A stretch of 64,000 bases of DNA, from assembly GCA_020086605.1 (NCBI GenBank), contig JACBWW010000004.1:17151707-17215706 (forward strand), in the 5' to 3' direction. The notes beneath the pieces were generated by a model. The model saw nothing but the letters and a program-made list of their open reading frames with translations. It had not been told where the DNA came from and searched no databases. Position numbers and translations under genes: made by a program. Origin of the DNA: Lanius collurio (taxonomy: Eukaryota; Chordata; Aves; Passeriformes; Laniidae). This document shows positions 37,531-49,502 of the stretch, in pieces. Position 1 is the first letter of the stretch. Every line of letters starts with the position of its first letter.

Positions 37531-40500
37531 TGCATTTGGTTTTCTGTCATTCTTGTAAGAGCATTAAAGGAAGATTTGCTCTCCATGTATAGCTGTGTCG
37601 GGAAGTGTTTGGTGGCACAAGCTTTGCTGTAAAATTATTAAGTAAAAGAGAAGAGGGCCGGAAAAGTTGGTGATGAGATACAATGGCACAGGCAAAAGGA
37701 AAAGCTAAGTACTGGTGTGGTTTCTGTCCTGTGGATATCAGACACGTTCAGGAAAGCAAAGCGACTGTCTGTTCAAGGCCAGGTTTCAGTATGGGCTTCA
37801 GGGGTTTCTATGGTTGATATGTGCAGGGACAGAGGATTGAGTCCACCCATACCCACTTATTAGATAACATTCTTTATCTCTTGATGGATAGTAGTAATTG
37901 TTTTTGGTAGTAATTGTTTTTAATTGTTGTATTTAATTAATGTATCGTGTTTCTGGGTTTCCATTCATCACCTGAGGAAGAGGAGAAAAAATGTATTGTT
38001 TTCTTCTCTCCTTTTGGTAGTGTAATTTCATTTTTGAAATATTTTTCACTCTCCCAAATTTCTCTGATGACATTGGCCATGAGATGAGCTTTGATGGGAT
38101 TTTAGTTTTGATGCACTGATTTCAAGTCAGAATGAAAATTGTTTTAGTGGTCAAGTTGGCAAGGATCTTCTTGAGGGAGCAGAATGGGATGGAGGGGTGC
38201 CTTTCCTTGTATGTCGAGTGTTTCACTTCAGTGTCATTTGAGTTCAACCTAACAAAACCTATAAAACATTATAAGGGCCTCAGAAGTGACTTCTGGAAGA
38301 TGGAAACTGCATGTTCTTGTGCCTTCAGTGTAGTTCTCTGTTCTGTGTTCCAGGATTGAACTGACAGATGATATTGATATTATTCAGAAACTACTGTTTT
38401 ATTGATGAAGTATAAACCCAAGTTCTTGTTGTTTGATTTTATTAAAGTTTGATAGCATCTTTCTCAGGAATTGGATTTCTAATTACAGCTTTGTGATGAG
38501 TTACCAGCTGACTGACTGCATTCCCTCTAAAATTTGAACTAGGCATCTTCATCACTTCCTGAACTGCTGTTTAGTACTGCTATATACTTTTCTGCATTTG
38601 AGAGTTTGGATGCATTTAAATTTTGGGACAGATAAATTTATAATCCTTATCACGCTGTCTTGCAGAGAGCAGTTTCTAAGACACATTGTGCTGAGACATT
38701 AACATTCATCATCTTAGATTTTTATAAAATTATTATGACTTTATTATTAAATATGATATGGAGTATAAAAGGAGTTGTAATGATTAAACTTCAAACCAGA
38801 CAAATAGTAAAGGAAAACATTAAGTTAAGTAGTTCACATTGTAATTTAAGACAAATGAGTATTTTTACCTACAGAAAAGAAAAATGTGGCCCAAATTCCA
38901 GGTGTAAGGAAGAATTTAAAAGACATATTAGCAATTCTAATGGGACAAAAATATTACCTTCTCCCACTTTCTAGGTTTTACAGAGTTCTTGAAGTAACTG
39001 AGCTACTAATAAAATATTCAGTCTACTTTTAAAAATCTGAAATAAGTTTCCACAATATTCCATACATTAGCATAGAGATAAATGTTGTACCTATTTAAAA
39101 ATGGGAAGCATACTGAATTTACAGTCTAAATGCAATGAAAAAAGTTTATTTATCAGAGACCTTATTTTCAGGTAACTGCATTAGAGACTGATATTTAGAA
39201 GAAACCTCCATTATGGAAGAAAGAAATTTGTAAAATTGTAAGTTATTTTAAAAAAAAATTGTTAAGGGTAGGTTCCTGACATTTTGACCTTTCTCAATAT
39301 GGCAGATGCATTCCCAGTGTTTGTCATTCCAGGACACAGAAACTAGCTTTATGCCATTAAAAACTGTTAATGGGATATGGTGTTGAAACCTTTCCCTAAG
39401 GGATCCAAAATACATTGTGTTCAGGGAGACAGTTCTTGACTTAAGAACTTTGTCTTTCAAGCCTCTCTGCTTAAACATAAAAACGATCTCCTAAAAAGAT
39501 CATGTGGGTGTGGCCACTACAGAAATCTTTCAAAGGAGCAATTCTCTTATAAAGTGAGACATGAAGAAGCTACAGGGAAGCCATGGCTGCCTCCTTGGCT
39601 TATAGGTTTTTATTTTTTAGTTTCATCCTCCCTTCCCTGGGAGGAATGTACACTTTCTCCCCTCTACCCCTGATTTGCTATTTTATAGCCTCTCCTACTA
39701 AGAAGAGAGTTTTCATCTCTTCTTTCTAGTAGTCTAACAAGTCACAGCTGTTAGTTCAAGCAGCATGAAGGAGCAACGTTCCTGTTTTCACACAGTGGGA
39801 GAATTTAAATGCAAAGTGAACCAGGATGGGGTTTATGTGTGTTATCCCTGACACTGAACTGCTATGGGGTTTCCAGTGGCAAAAGTTTTGATTTTGTCAG
39901 AAGAAATGAAAGAAAGCAGCTCCCGTAATATGAGCAAAGAAAGGAAGAGAAGGTGCTCCGACAGTGTATTGGATCTGTTGATCTGTTTAGTCAATGATCT
40001 TGGATCATATCTCGGGGACAAAAGCTTCTTGCATCTAGACTGACTGGATCATTCATCTATAGCAATGTGCCCCTTAACCTTGCCTGGCCAAGATACCATC
40101 AGCTGATGTTTTTGGCAGTACTTATGAAGGAAATGTCAAATAATCAGTTACTACTGCCTAATCATCTCTAGGAACCATTTTGTCTGGACTAAATGGGAGT
40201 CCAGGAAAATGACTACGTTGTGTAAAGGAAGTCAAAGTTTAAAGACAACTTTAAGTCACCAAATTTCTGAAACCTATAGATCCCATCTTATCATAAACCT
40301 CTCAGAGTTGAGGGCCTAGCTTTTGAAACTCCACTTACTAAAAATCATATTTAAGCAAGAGAACACCTTTGAAGCCATTGCTGATAGTTCAGGTAGCTCT
40401 AGAGTTCACCATCTATCTTCAATTTTCTTCCAGTCATTCTGTAGCATGAGCTATTGGTGATAAGATTCTACTTGTCTATTACCCATTCCTCTGGTTCTAA

Positions 40501-42375
40501 ACCTGTCAGTGTGTAGGAATTCAGGCATTATCCTTTTTCAGGGGAATATTTCTGCAGATGATTTTCAGACTGGCTTGTGACATGCCTTGCAATTGTATTT
40601 ACAGCCAGGTATACTCACCAGCAAGTGATCAATTAAAACTTTTACATTTTTCCTTAGATAAGGAAAGAGGAGGAACGAGTTTTGACATGGGGAAAAAAAA
40701 GAAGCAAAGCAAGGTCTTTATTTTGTTCACCATGTTTGTACAGTTAAGTTTAGTCATTTTATATAAAGCTTTAAAAGATAGTATTAAGTGTGCCTTCAGA
40801 AAACAAAAAATGAACAAGTAGAATGAATTAGCCAGGTGAATTGACTTGCAGGCACTAGAGTGTGACTTTCATTTGTGTCACAGCACCTAGAGTAATTTTT
40901 GGAAAGTGGCAGGTCCAGCATTCTTCTTTGACAGACTTTTCCTAGTTTTGATTTGTTTAAGGCACCACTTTCTGGTAGCTGGTTCACAGAGCATTGTGCA
41001 AATTGAGGATTGTTGTGGCTGCCTGCATCAAACCTTTTTTAGACAGGAAGCAAACATAAGGAAGATAGGAAAGACCAGAAAAGAATTTGTGGGAGAATTA
41101 GGCACACTACTACTTTGGAGAAGAAAATGTTAATAGGAATCTTAGTTCATATTCTAAATATTAAAGATTCATTAAAGATTTTGTTCATTAAAGAAAGATT
41201 CTCCTAAATGTGGTGGTACTGTCTCCTCACCCAACCATTCATGTAGTTTTTTCAAAGACAATTTTAAAGAAACCCTAAAGGAGAGATAATAGATATTAAA
41301 CTGGGTGGGAGAAGATGGGCAGGAATGCATAGCAGTTTCAATGATGAAATATGTTCCTTTCCCTGTGTCCCAAGTTGTTCAGTCTAACAACTTTCCGGTC
41401 CACAAACCTAAAAATGTTGCCAAATAGCTGCAGAAAAATAATTTCCAGAAAAGAGTGGCATCTGATTTATTTCCTGCATCCTATCCTGTCTTGTTGTGGT
41501 TTTGGCTGCAAGATTGCAAGTCTAAAACTGAGAGAAGTGTCATCAGCCTCTAGAGACAGTGTCCAAACAATTGAATGTGTTTGGAGGAAAGGTTTATTCT
41601 TTGGCTCTCTCAATACTTATAGCTGCCAATTATTGAGTAGTTGTGGCCGGACAGACTCACTGTGGTTCATAGCTAGCTCTCAGGTTCAGAAGTATCTGGA
41701 ATTTTTCAAGGAAATCTAGGGAAGTCCAAACTTTCCCCTCAATGTTCCTGTGATATTTTGTGCTGCTGATGGCCTTTAGACACAAAGGTTTCTCTCAGAA
41801 GACATTTCTGGCTCATATCTCAGAGACTGGGCTAGTATAGGAACCTAAATAGAGAAATGGGAATTCCTCTTCTGTTTATTTGAGATACTGAATTCACTGA
41901 GATCGCTTCAGCCCAAGGAAAGCAAGTTTTAGCAAGAGCTGAAAGCCACTGAGTTCACAGCCTGGTTTCAGGGTTTGAATGAAACTTGGCTTTTGCAGGA
42001 AATCTGTCCAGTTCTGGGATTAACAGCAGTTAGCAGTCCTCTTTTAGGAACTGGCTACTTTCCAACCTAATCAAGAGAGAATGCTGAAAACAACACCCCT
42101 CTTGCCATTCTCCCTCTTCTTGCCTCTTCTAAAATAAATCAAAATTGCCCCTGATATCCAAAGTTAAAGTTGAATATAAATATATTTGTATTTATGATTA
42201 CAAGTGAGATATCTAAAGCAAGAGAGGAGATGGTTTTATTTCTCTCATGATGATCCTTTGTCTTGCCTTTTCTTTGGGCTGTTTGGTTTGAAAGGTTCAA
42301 AAGATTAAGGATTCTGACTAGAAACAGAACCAAAGTCTTGTCCCTTTCTTCTTCTAGTATCTTTTTCCTGAAACC
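37531..42375. other. intergenic DNA
   Basis: No gene or mobile element recognised. A 15-bp direct repeat (GTAGTAATTGTTTTT) occurs twice at about 37890-37921. The plus-strand frame at 41351-41719 (122 codons) has no recognisable similarity. Confidence 0.55.
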
Positions 42376-42512
42376 CCTGAGATTAGCTCAGTTGATTAGA
42401 ATATGGTGCTAATAATGCCAGTGTTGTGGGTTTGATCCCTGTATGGGCCTTTCGTATAAGAGTTGGGTTCAATTATCCTCATCCTTTCCAATTCAGTATA
42501 ATCTGTGATGAA
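42376..42512 (+). mobile_element. tRNA-Ile/CR1 composite SINE (TguSINE1 type)
   Basis: The 5' half is a decayed tRNA-Ile (AAT): A box TTAGCTCAGTTGATTAGA (42383-42400), anticodon loop GCTAATAAT with AAT at 42411-42413, and B box GGGTTTGATCCC (42428-42439), closed by GGGCC. The 3' half (from about 42459) is a CR1 terminus: 'agttgggttcaattatcctc' then 'tttccaattcagtataatctgtgat', corresponding to 'agttggactcgatgatcctt...cttccaactcagaatattctgtgat'. This chimera is the SINE described from zebra finch. It borrows CR1 machinery to move. The CR1 tail and mutations rule out a working tRNA gene. Confidence 0.92.
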
Positions 42513-43435
42513 CTGCCTTTATCTGTGAAAAACCCTTAAAGAGTAATACATGGCCATTTTGAAAATGTGAATCATAGAAGACATTGCCAGGAGGAAGAGT
42601 TTCAATTTCTGTATTCGTTTCCCAAACGCACACACACAATATATATCTACTGGATTTAAATTTCTGCAATTAGGACAAATACTTCAGTAAAAGGAAATTC
42701 TGCATGCTTTACTAGAGAACAGTAATGCATCCTTTCAATGTTCAGGATGAATTTGGATCTCTAGGCTTCTGAAAAATTTCCACCTATTTCTCAGTAAGAC
42801 AAGAAAGTACATCATGTTCTCGGTGGGCTGTGACCATTGCCTTTCAAGTTGCAGTCCTTCAGATCTTCATTACTCCTTAGGCTATCATTAAATGCTTGGC
42901 AATGGTTTTATCTAATCTTCGTTGTTAATGTCTGCAGGTGCATTAGTTATCTAGAGGACTTGCTTATTAGAGATCATTTTGCAGTAGGATAGTTCATGCT
43001 TTCTGGGAAACATTACTTTCAGAATCTCTGTCAAAATAAGACTTTTTTTGTCCCATTTCAGGTTCTTCTTTTGACAGTGGCCACTTGGGGTCTCAAAACG
43101 GCTCTAGTTGTGCTTGGACATCTTCTAAAGTTTAGTGTAGACAGAAGATCAATCCATGTCCACAACAGAATACACAGGTTACATTATTTTGTTAATGTTA
43201 TACTGAAGAATAATATGCACTTTGGATATGATCTATACCAGAGAAAGAGAGTTTAAAGTACAAAATAAGCATTTGAAGTTTGGACAAGGTGCATTTTCCG
43301 TCAACACATGAAAGACTTGATCCAATACTGACCAAATATACTTTGATGAGCCTGTTCTTCTTTTAGCCTGCTCCAGAAGTCATGATTGGTTTCCATTAAA
43401 AAAAAAAAAAAACAAACAGAGCAACTCTTAAATAA
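42513..43435. other. intergenic DNA
   Basis: AT-rich spacer with a short CA/TA microsatellite (about 42630-42650) and an A-run at 43398-43412 beside the CR1 end. Nothing else is recognised. Confidence 0.6.
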
Positions 43436-45420
43436 TAGAATCATAGAATACCAAGTTGGAAGGGGACCTTGAGGATCATCTGGCCCAACCTTTTTTTGGC
43501 AAAAGTACGGTCTAGACAAGGTGGCCCAGCACTCTGTTTACCTGAATCTTAAACTGTCCAACACTGGCAAATCCACAACTTCCCTGGGGAGGTTATTCCA
43601 ACGGTTGATAGTTCACATTGTGAAAACTTTGCTCTTGTGTCTTACAGTAATCTCCCCAGGATTAATTTGTACCCATTAACCCTCATCTTTTCCATGGAAC
43701 TCCTTGTAAGAAAAGGAGTCTCCATCTTCTTTGTATCCACCCTCTAAGTATTGGAACATAGTGATAAGGTCTCCTCTAAGCCTTTTTTTCTCATGCTGAA
43801 AAACCCAGCTCTCTTAGCCTTTCCTCACACAGAATGCTTCCCAGACCTTTGATCATCTCTATGGCCCTTCTCCCAGTCCTTTGATCATCTTTGTGGCCCT
43901 TCTCTTGACCCTCGCCAGCCTGTCCATGTCTTTATTTTGTATAGCAGGGACCAAAACTGAACTCAGTATTCCAGGTGTGTCCTGGCAAACCCTGAGTAGA
44001 GTGGGATAATGACTTCTTTATATCTGACAGTCTTTTTGATGCAACCCAGCCTGCTGTTGGCTTTCTTTGTTGTAGCAGCACACTGTTCTTTCAGACTGAG
44101 CTTCTTGTCCATCAAGACCCCCAGGTGTCCTTCAACAGAGCTGCTCCCCAGCCCAGTAGATACCAGCCTATGCTGCACTCCTGGATTATGTCTTCCAAGT
44201 GCAAGACCTTACACTTGTCCTTGTTGAACTTCCTAAGGTTCTTGTTAACCCACTTTTCCAACCCATCCAGATCTTCCTACAGGGTTGGCTCTCCTGAAGA
44301 GTCCACTTTCCTGATCGGTTTGGTAACTCTGGGCAAACTCTGTCAGAGTGCACTTGATCCCATCTTTCTGATCACTTACGGAGATATAAAATGGTATTGG
44401 GCCTAATATCAATCCCAGGGAAACCGCATTTGTGACAGGTAGCCAGTTTGAAAGGGAGATAATCACCACCACCCTCTGGGTGCTGCCTGTCAGCCAGTTC
44501 CCCACCCACCACACAGATCACATCAGTTTCTCTAGGAGGAGGCTGTGGGAAACCATTTCAGAAGCCTTGGAAAAATCCAGGTAGACAATGTCCACCGCTC
44601 ACCCCACAACAGTTGAACAGGTTACTTTGTCATTGAAGGTGATCAGGTTTGTCAAGTACAACTTGCCCTTGGTGAATCCATGATGGCTTTTCCCAATCAC
44701 ATGTTTCATCTGACTTGTGACAGCCTCCACAATAATTTGTTTCATAACTTTCCCAGGGACTGAAGTAAGACTGATGGGCCTATAACTTCCTGGATCCTCC
44801 TTTAAGCCCTTCTTGTAGATGAGGGTGATGTTAGCTTTCTCCCAGTCTCCTGGGATGCCCCCTGGTCTCCATGACTTCTCAAAGATTATGGAGAACAGCC
44901 TTGAAATGATGTCAACCAGCTCTCTTACCCTTGGGTAATTATTGTCAGGGTGCATCAACTAGAAGGGATCAAACTCTTGTAATAGCTTACATACCAACTC
45001 TTTCTTTACTGATGGTAGGTTTGTGTTTGCATCAACCTGGATTTTTGTTCCCAAGGCATGCACCCCAACAGTGCTGGTAAACACCAGTGTGAGGAAAGCA
45101 TTGAGAACCTCTTTCATTTCAGTGTTGTTGGTGACTGATTCACCTCTTCTGTTTGACAATGGGCCAATATTTTCCTTGTTTCTGGTTCTTGTTTACATAC
45201 CTGAAGAACACTTTCGTGTGTTTTTTGACATTTCTGGGTAATTTCAATTCGAGCTAAGATTTTGCTTTTCTAATTGCACCTCTGCACACCCTGGAAATGC
45301 TTTTGTAGCTCTCAGTAGGTATTTGTCTACTTTTCCATCTCTTGATATGCTTCTCTTTTGGTTTTGAGCACACTGAGAAGCTCTCAGATAAGCCAAGGGG
45401 GTTATTGCGCTGCCTACTTC
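43436..45420 (-). mobile_element. CR1 LINE, about 2 kb, degenerate ORF2 with RT domain
   Basis: Minus-sense, with its 3' tail at the low coordinate ('tagaatcatagaata', 'agttggaaggggacctt', 'atcatctggcccaacc'). Going 5' in the plus direction: VLMDKKLSLKEQCAATTKKAN and PLYSGFARTHLEY (about 43963-44110); WLTGSTQRVVV and GLILGPIPF (about 44400-44490); GDWEKANITLIYKKG, DPGSYRPISLTSVPGKVM and HHGFTKGK (about 44640-44860); EVLNAFLTLVFTSTVG (about 45080-45130); and an upstream linker reading REAYQ and RKAKS to about 45410. These are successive blocks of CR1 ORF2. The catalytic FADD motif is lost (FAQSYQ in its place) and frames are broken, so it is inactive. Confidence 0.93.
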
Positions 45421-45706
45421 CCCTACCTTTAAAGGGTAATGAACTGTTTTTGAACTTCCATGTTTCTCAGGAGAAAAATGCCAGCATAGAGAAAACTTTG
45501 CAGTCAGTACTCTATGGCTGCCATTTACATTAACCAGCTCCCTTTTCTGTCAGCCAGGCTACAGTGCTCCTTTGTGCACCAGGAAGATCTTATTGCATCA
45601 GTTACATGGTAAATTGTGCTCATTCTCACAGAGTTTTTCCCCTTAAGAAAAAAAAATGAAGACATCCAATCCTGGGCTTTAGGAATCAAACATCATCAGA
45701 ACAGGC
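45421..45706. other. spacer between the CR1 copy and the open frame
   Basis: About 290 bp with no recognisable feature. Confidence 0.5.
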
Positions 45707-46090
45707 TTATTGAGATGGTATCTCTGGTTCTAGGGCAGTCCACTTGCGAGGTTTATGCCCAGAAGAGTCTCTAGAAACAGTGACATCCACAGCATCTTTC
45801 CACCACAGAGGTGGGAGGATGTTTCTACCCAAGCTCTGGTTTGCCAACAGCTCATCAAAAGAGATTTGTCTTCTGGATCTGTGGTAAACATGCACATTAA
45901 TGGAGCTCTTCCACATTCCTTGCTGTAAGGAAAGAATGTCATCTTCGTTTTCCTCAAGAGAATACTTGCACCCCAAGCTGCTTCTGCTTGCAAAACAGAG
46001 AAGCCAGAGCCTATTTTCCAGGCACAAGAGACAGACACAACTGAAGCAAAATGTAAATAGCCAAAATCTCTCACTCCTTCTTATCAGATT
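45707..46090 (-). other. unassigned exon-like open frame, 127 codons
   Basis: A minus-strand frame that stays open from the acceptor-like site TTTGCTTCCTTGTTCAG (ending 46091) to a TGA at its end, giving 127 residues. The start is hydrophobic (FWLFTFCFSCVCLL). There is an acidic stretch EENEDD, then RSRR (45869-45880) followed by Q, and later LGR. A hydrophobic leader, a furin-like site and a Gly-Arg would fit a secreted precursor. Against this, there is no in-frame ATG before MWKSS in the middle, two other frames also stay open here, and I recognise no family. Coding status is unproven; a chance frame is quite possible. Confidence 0.2.
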
Positions 46091-48672
46091 CTGAACAAGG
46101 AAGCAAACTCAGTCTTCCATAACTTACACAATATTTGAGAGCAGTGCCTTACCTCTCCCTGGTTGCATTCTCCACCCAGCTCAACCATCAGCTTTAACTT
46201 CGCCTAGTCTGAGCTTCTTTGCATAGAAATTGCACAGGAAACTCCTAGCTGCCTGATGTTTTCAGTCTTCCCATTTGATCTCTGCTGGTTCAGGGTAGGG
46301 AGGGATATTATATACCTTCACTAATCATTAATCTCACAGGCAAAGCTTCAGTCTAAGTTATTAAGGTTATTAAAATCACAGCTATGAGGTAATACTTTTA
46401 TGAATTAGATGCAGATTAAAAGGCAGAACTGTTAGATTTTCCACATGACAAAATGTTAGTAGTGGAGAGCCACAAGGTACGGTACTAACTACTTCTATTG
46501 TGTGTAATATATTGAGCAGTTACTTATAAAAGGGGGAGTGAACAATGAGATGGCAGATATTGCAGAAGACATGAAAGCATATCAGTAGCTGGAACTCAGA
46601 TCCACACCAAGCTGTCCTAAGAAATCTCCCTGATCCATTGCATTTTTTATCACAGCAGATTCTTTTAGTCCTTTTCACTGTATTCATGAATGTAACTTGC
46701 ACAATACAACATCCCAGCAACCTTATGCTTTCCATTCTGCTGAGTGAGGTATATAGCTTTTCATTTTCAGCCTTGGGCTGACTTATAAGACTGAATCCAT
46801 GTCCCAGCCTGCAGACTGGAAGCACTTAATTAGTATGCAGGGCAGGTACTGAGGGAGGCTGTCTCTATGCGACAGCTCTCAATCCACTCCTCTGATTATT
46901 ATGGCTCATAGAATAGAGGATGCAGGGGAAATGGAAAAAAAAAAGGTGAAAGAGAAAATCACTGCATTTTCAAATTTTAAAAATGGTATGAAGTATCTGG
47001 TAGTATCAAGTAAGAGAATATATCTGGCTCTGTATTATTTGCCAGACATTCCTCTAGTTAATTTAAAAGCAAATGTCTGTTAAAGATGGTCACAAGAGAA
47101 GAAGCCAAACCTCAAATACAAATTACCTGTTGAGTTTATTATGGACTCTTTTAAGGGAGAGCTTATGACTTTAATATGAAAAGCATCACAGCACCAAGTA
47201 AAAATCCACTCTGCCGATAATTTTCTTGTTTTCTTGTTGGGCAGATGGCTTCCTATCAAGATAGCAAAGCTAAGCCCATTGTAAATATCTGCATTTGCTC
47301 ATAGGGGAAAGAACAAGAGGGTTAGGAAAAGGTATTATGATTTACCTGTTTTGTTTAGGCAGCATATGAAACTGTGGGTAAAAAATACTACCTTTGGCTG
47401 TTGTCATTCATCCTGGTGATAGAAAAATATTTCATAAATAATCAGATCCTCTGCCCTTTTTCCAGTTACATATATCCCAGGTGGCTGCTTATTCATGGCT
47501 AAAATACTGCCACTTCTGGGTAGGAGTACTGCAACTGTTTAACAATGGATTTTTATACTATACAATAGTTTCAAGACTAAAAACTACAAAAGGAATAATA
47601 ACTAATTTCTTCTTCAAATGAGATTTTAGGGTGTGACCACCTTTTATATGGTAGTTACCTTACTGTGCTAGAGCTTTTGTCTTACCCTCTAAGCCAGTGG
47701 TTTGCTTAAGAAGGCTCAATTATGCCATCTTCTTCCTTCCTGGGAGCCTACCCTAACAGTTAACAAACTGGTTGAGGTAGGGGCAGCTGTTTTCTTCCTG
47801 TTGGCTCTATGCCTTTGTGCTGAAAGGAGTTCAAGATTTATCATTCCAGAAAAATGGCAGACAAGAAGGGGCAAGACTTGCTAACTCTGAGTTCTCACCT
47901 TTAAGATGCAAGTCTGGGGTTCAAGAGCACTTCACAGTTCTCTCCCATTATGCATCTTTGTGCAGCTCACCACCAATAATTTTTGAGATTCTGATTTGGG
48001 CATTTAATTTTCAGCTGGGACAGTACAAAAAGCTAAGGTAGCTAATCCTTGAGGGTCAGGCAGATAAAAAGAGCTGTTTCAATATGTACTTTTTTTATTG
48101 GAAGACAGTGGGCTATTTCAAAGTGTGCCTATTTTATGAGAAGAACCCAGGATTTTGGTCTTGGAAAATTTACTTTGATAATCTATGAACAGCTAGTCTG
48201 TTCAATAGTGACTAAGATGAAAACAACATCAAAGAAATTATGGAGTCAAACTTCAGATGACCAATTCAAGATCAATTGTAATGTCACTAAGAGAGAAACA
48301 TTTCCAAGGTTCAGGAGGTGCTGGGTTTTAATGTTCATCAATCATTTATAAGCTAGAATTATCAGTTTAATTATTTGCATGCAGACTTATGTAAAATCAA
48401 TAATCACCACTGTAAGTGAAAGCTATAATTCCATCAGGGAGAAGTGATACCAAGAATGGTGGAAATGAAGCCCAAGTCACTACATCTTAGAGCTGAAATT
48501 TCCAGGGTTTAAGCTGCTGTGCATGCAGTGTATGTATAATCTAGCATCTACACTTTTTTCTGTTGTGAATTTACAGTTTATTTCACAGTCCAGCTTCTGT
48601 TTGAGGATGAAGCTGATTGTTTACATAGCACAATAATTATAATTTATTAATAATTTTGATGTGACTAAAACA
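46091..48672. other. intergenic DNA
   Basis: No recognisable gene or mobile element. The longest frame (46520-46825, minus, 101 codons) shows no family similarity. Confidence 0.55.
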
Positions 48673-49502
48673 CTATCACACACTAAGGGGACAGACATTC
48701 TTTTAGGGACCCTTGGCAGAGTGATGACAGCACTTAACTGTAGTTACAATTAAAACTTTTCTCAACATGATATTAGTACTAGAATGGCACAGAAATTATT
48801 ATTAGAATTGCACAGGATTTCCACAAGCAGAATCAATATAGTACAATTTAGAAATAGCTTAATACACAATTTATAATACAATTTACAATTTCAAATCACC
48901 TAGATCCTAACTTAACTTACAGTTTCTAATCAGAAATCAGCAGATCAGCAGATCAGACCAGATCTAAACACACATTTTGCTGTCTCAGTATAACCAGTAT
49001 AATCTAGACTCAAAAAATCGTATAAAGAATCCAAGTCATTTAATCCTCAGAGGCAGCAAATGAGCATGGAGACATCTTTGGCCATGGGAAGGCTGCGGGT
49101 CTCACTGATTATCAGCAGTTCTTGTCCAAGTTCCCCACTTAGGACTTGCAACTGCTTGATTTTGTAGACAGTACTCTGTGTGCTGTTAGGCTTCCCTGTC
49201 CTGTGACAACATCAGAGACCTGGGACTTTCCAGGTCAGTAAAGAGGGAAGTAATCAGCCTGGTGCCCAGGAATCTTCATACTGGCAAAGACGGGAAAAAG
49301 AAATCTGTTTGCTTTGTGTACTTGGTTCACAGGGCCTTCACGGCCTGATAGTGAGGGTCATACATGACTCACTCTGTCTCAGAGAACAGCTTAGCCTCAT
49401 AAAATGGTGCTAGGTATGCTAACCATATTATCATAAGTCTTGAGCAGGGTATACCAGTCACACACTTCTAGAAACATGAAGTCATTTTCTATCTCTTTGA
49501 GA
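48673..49502 (-). mobile_element. weak candidate solo LTR
   Basis: About 830 bp whose minus-strand 3' part ('gtgctgtcatcactctgccaagggtccctaaaagaatgtctgtcccc', then 'gtgtgtgata') reads like the end of avian ERVL-type LTRs. The ends would be TATC...GATA, where intact LTRs have TG...CA, flanked by AACAC on both sides (48668-48672 and 49503-49507), a possible 5-bp target duplication. No AATAAA was found in sense. The ends and the assignment rest on weak similarity. Confidence 0.3.

Noticed and set aside
41351..41719. 122-codon plus-strand frame
   Set aside because: No recognisable domain, no ATG at the start and no splice context supporting an exon.
42376..42450. Functional tRNA-Ile gene
   Set aside because: Stem positions are mutated and a CR1 3' end follows directly, as in the composite SINE; no Pol III terminator closes a tRNA-length transcript.
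43398..43412. A-run as the tail of a processed pseudogene
   Set aside because: It lies beside the CR1 3' end and is followed on neither side by a recognisable retrocopy.
44599..44958. Host gene encoding a reverse-transcriptase-like protein
   Set aside because: The frame is one block of a CR1 ORF2 with frameshifts on both sides and a lost catalytic motif, so it is transposon debris.
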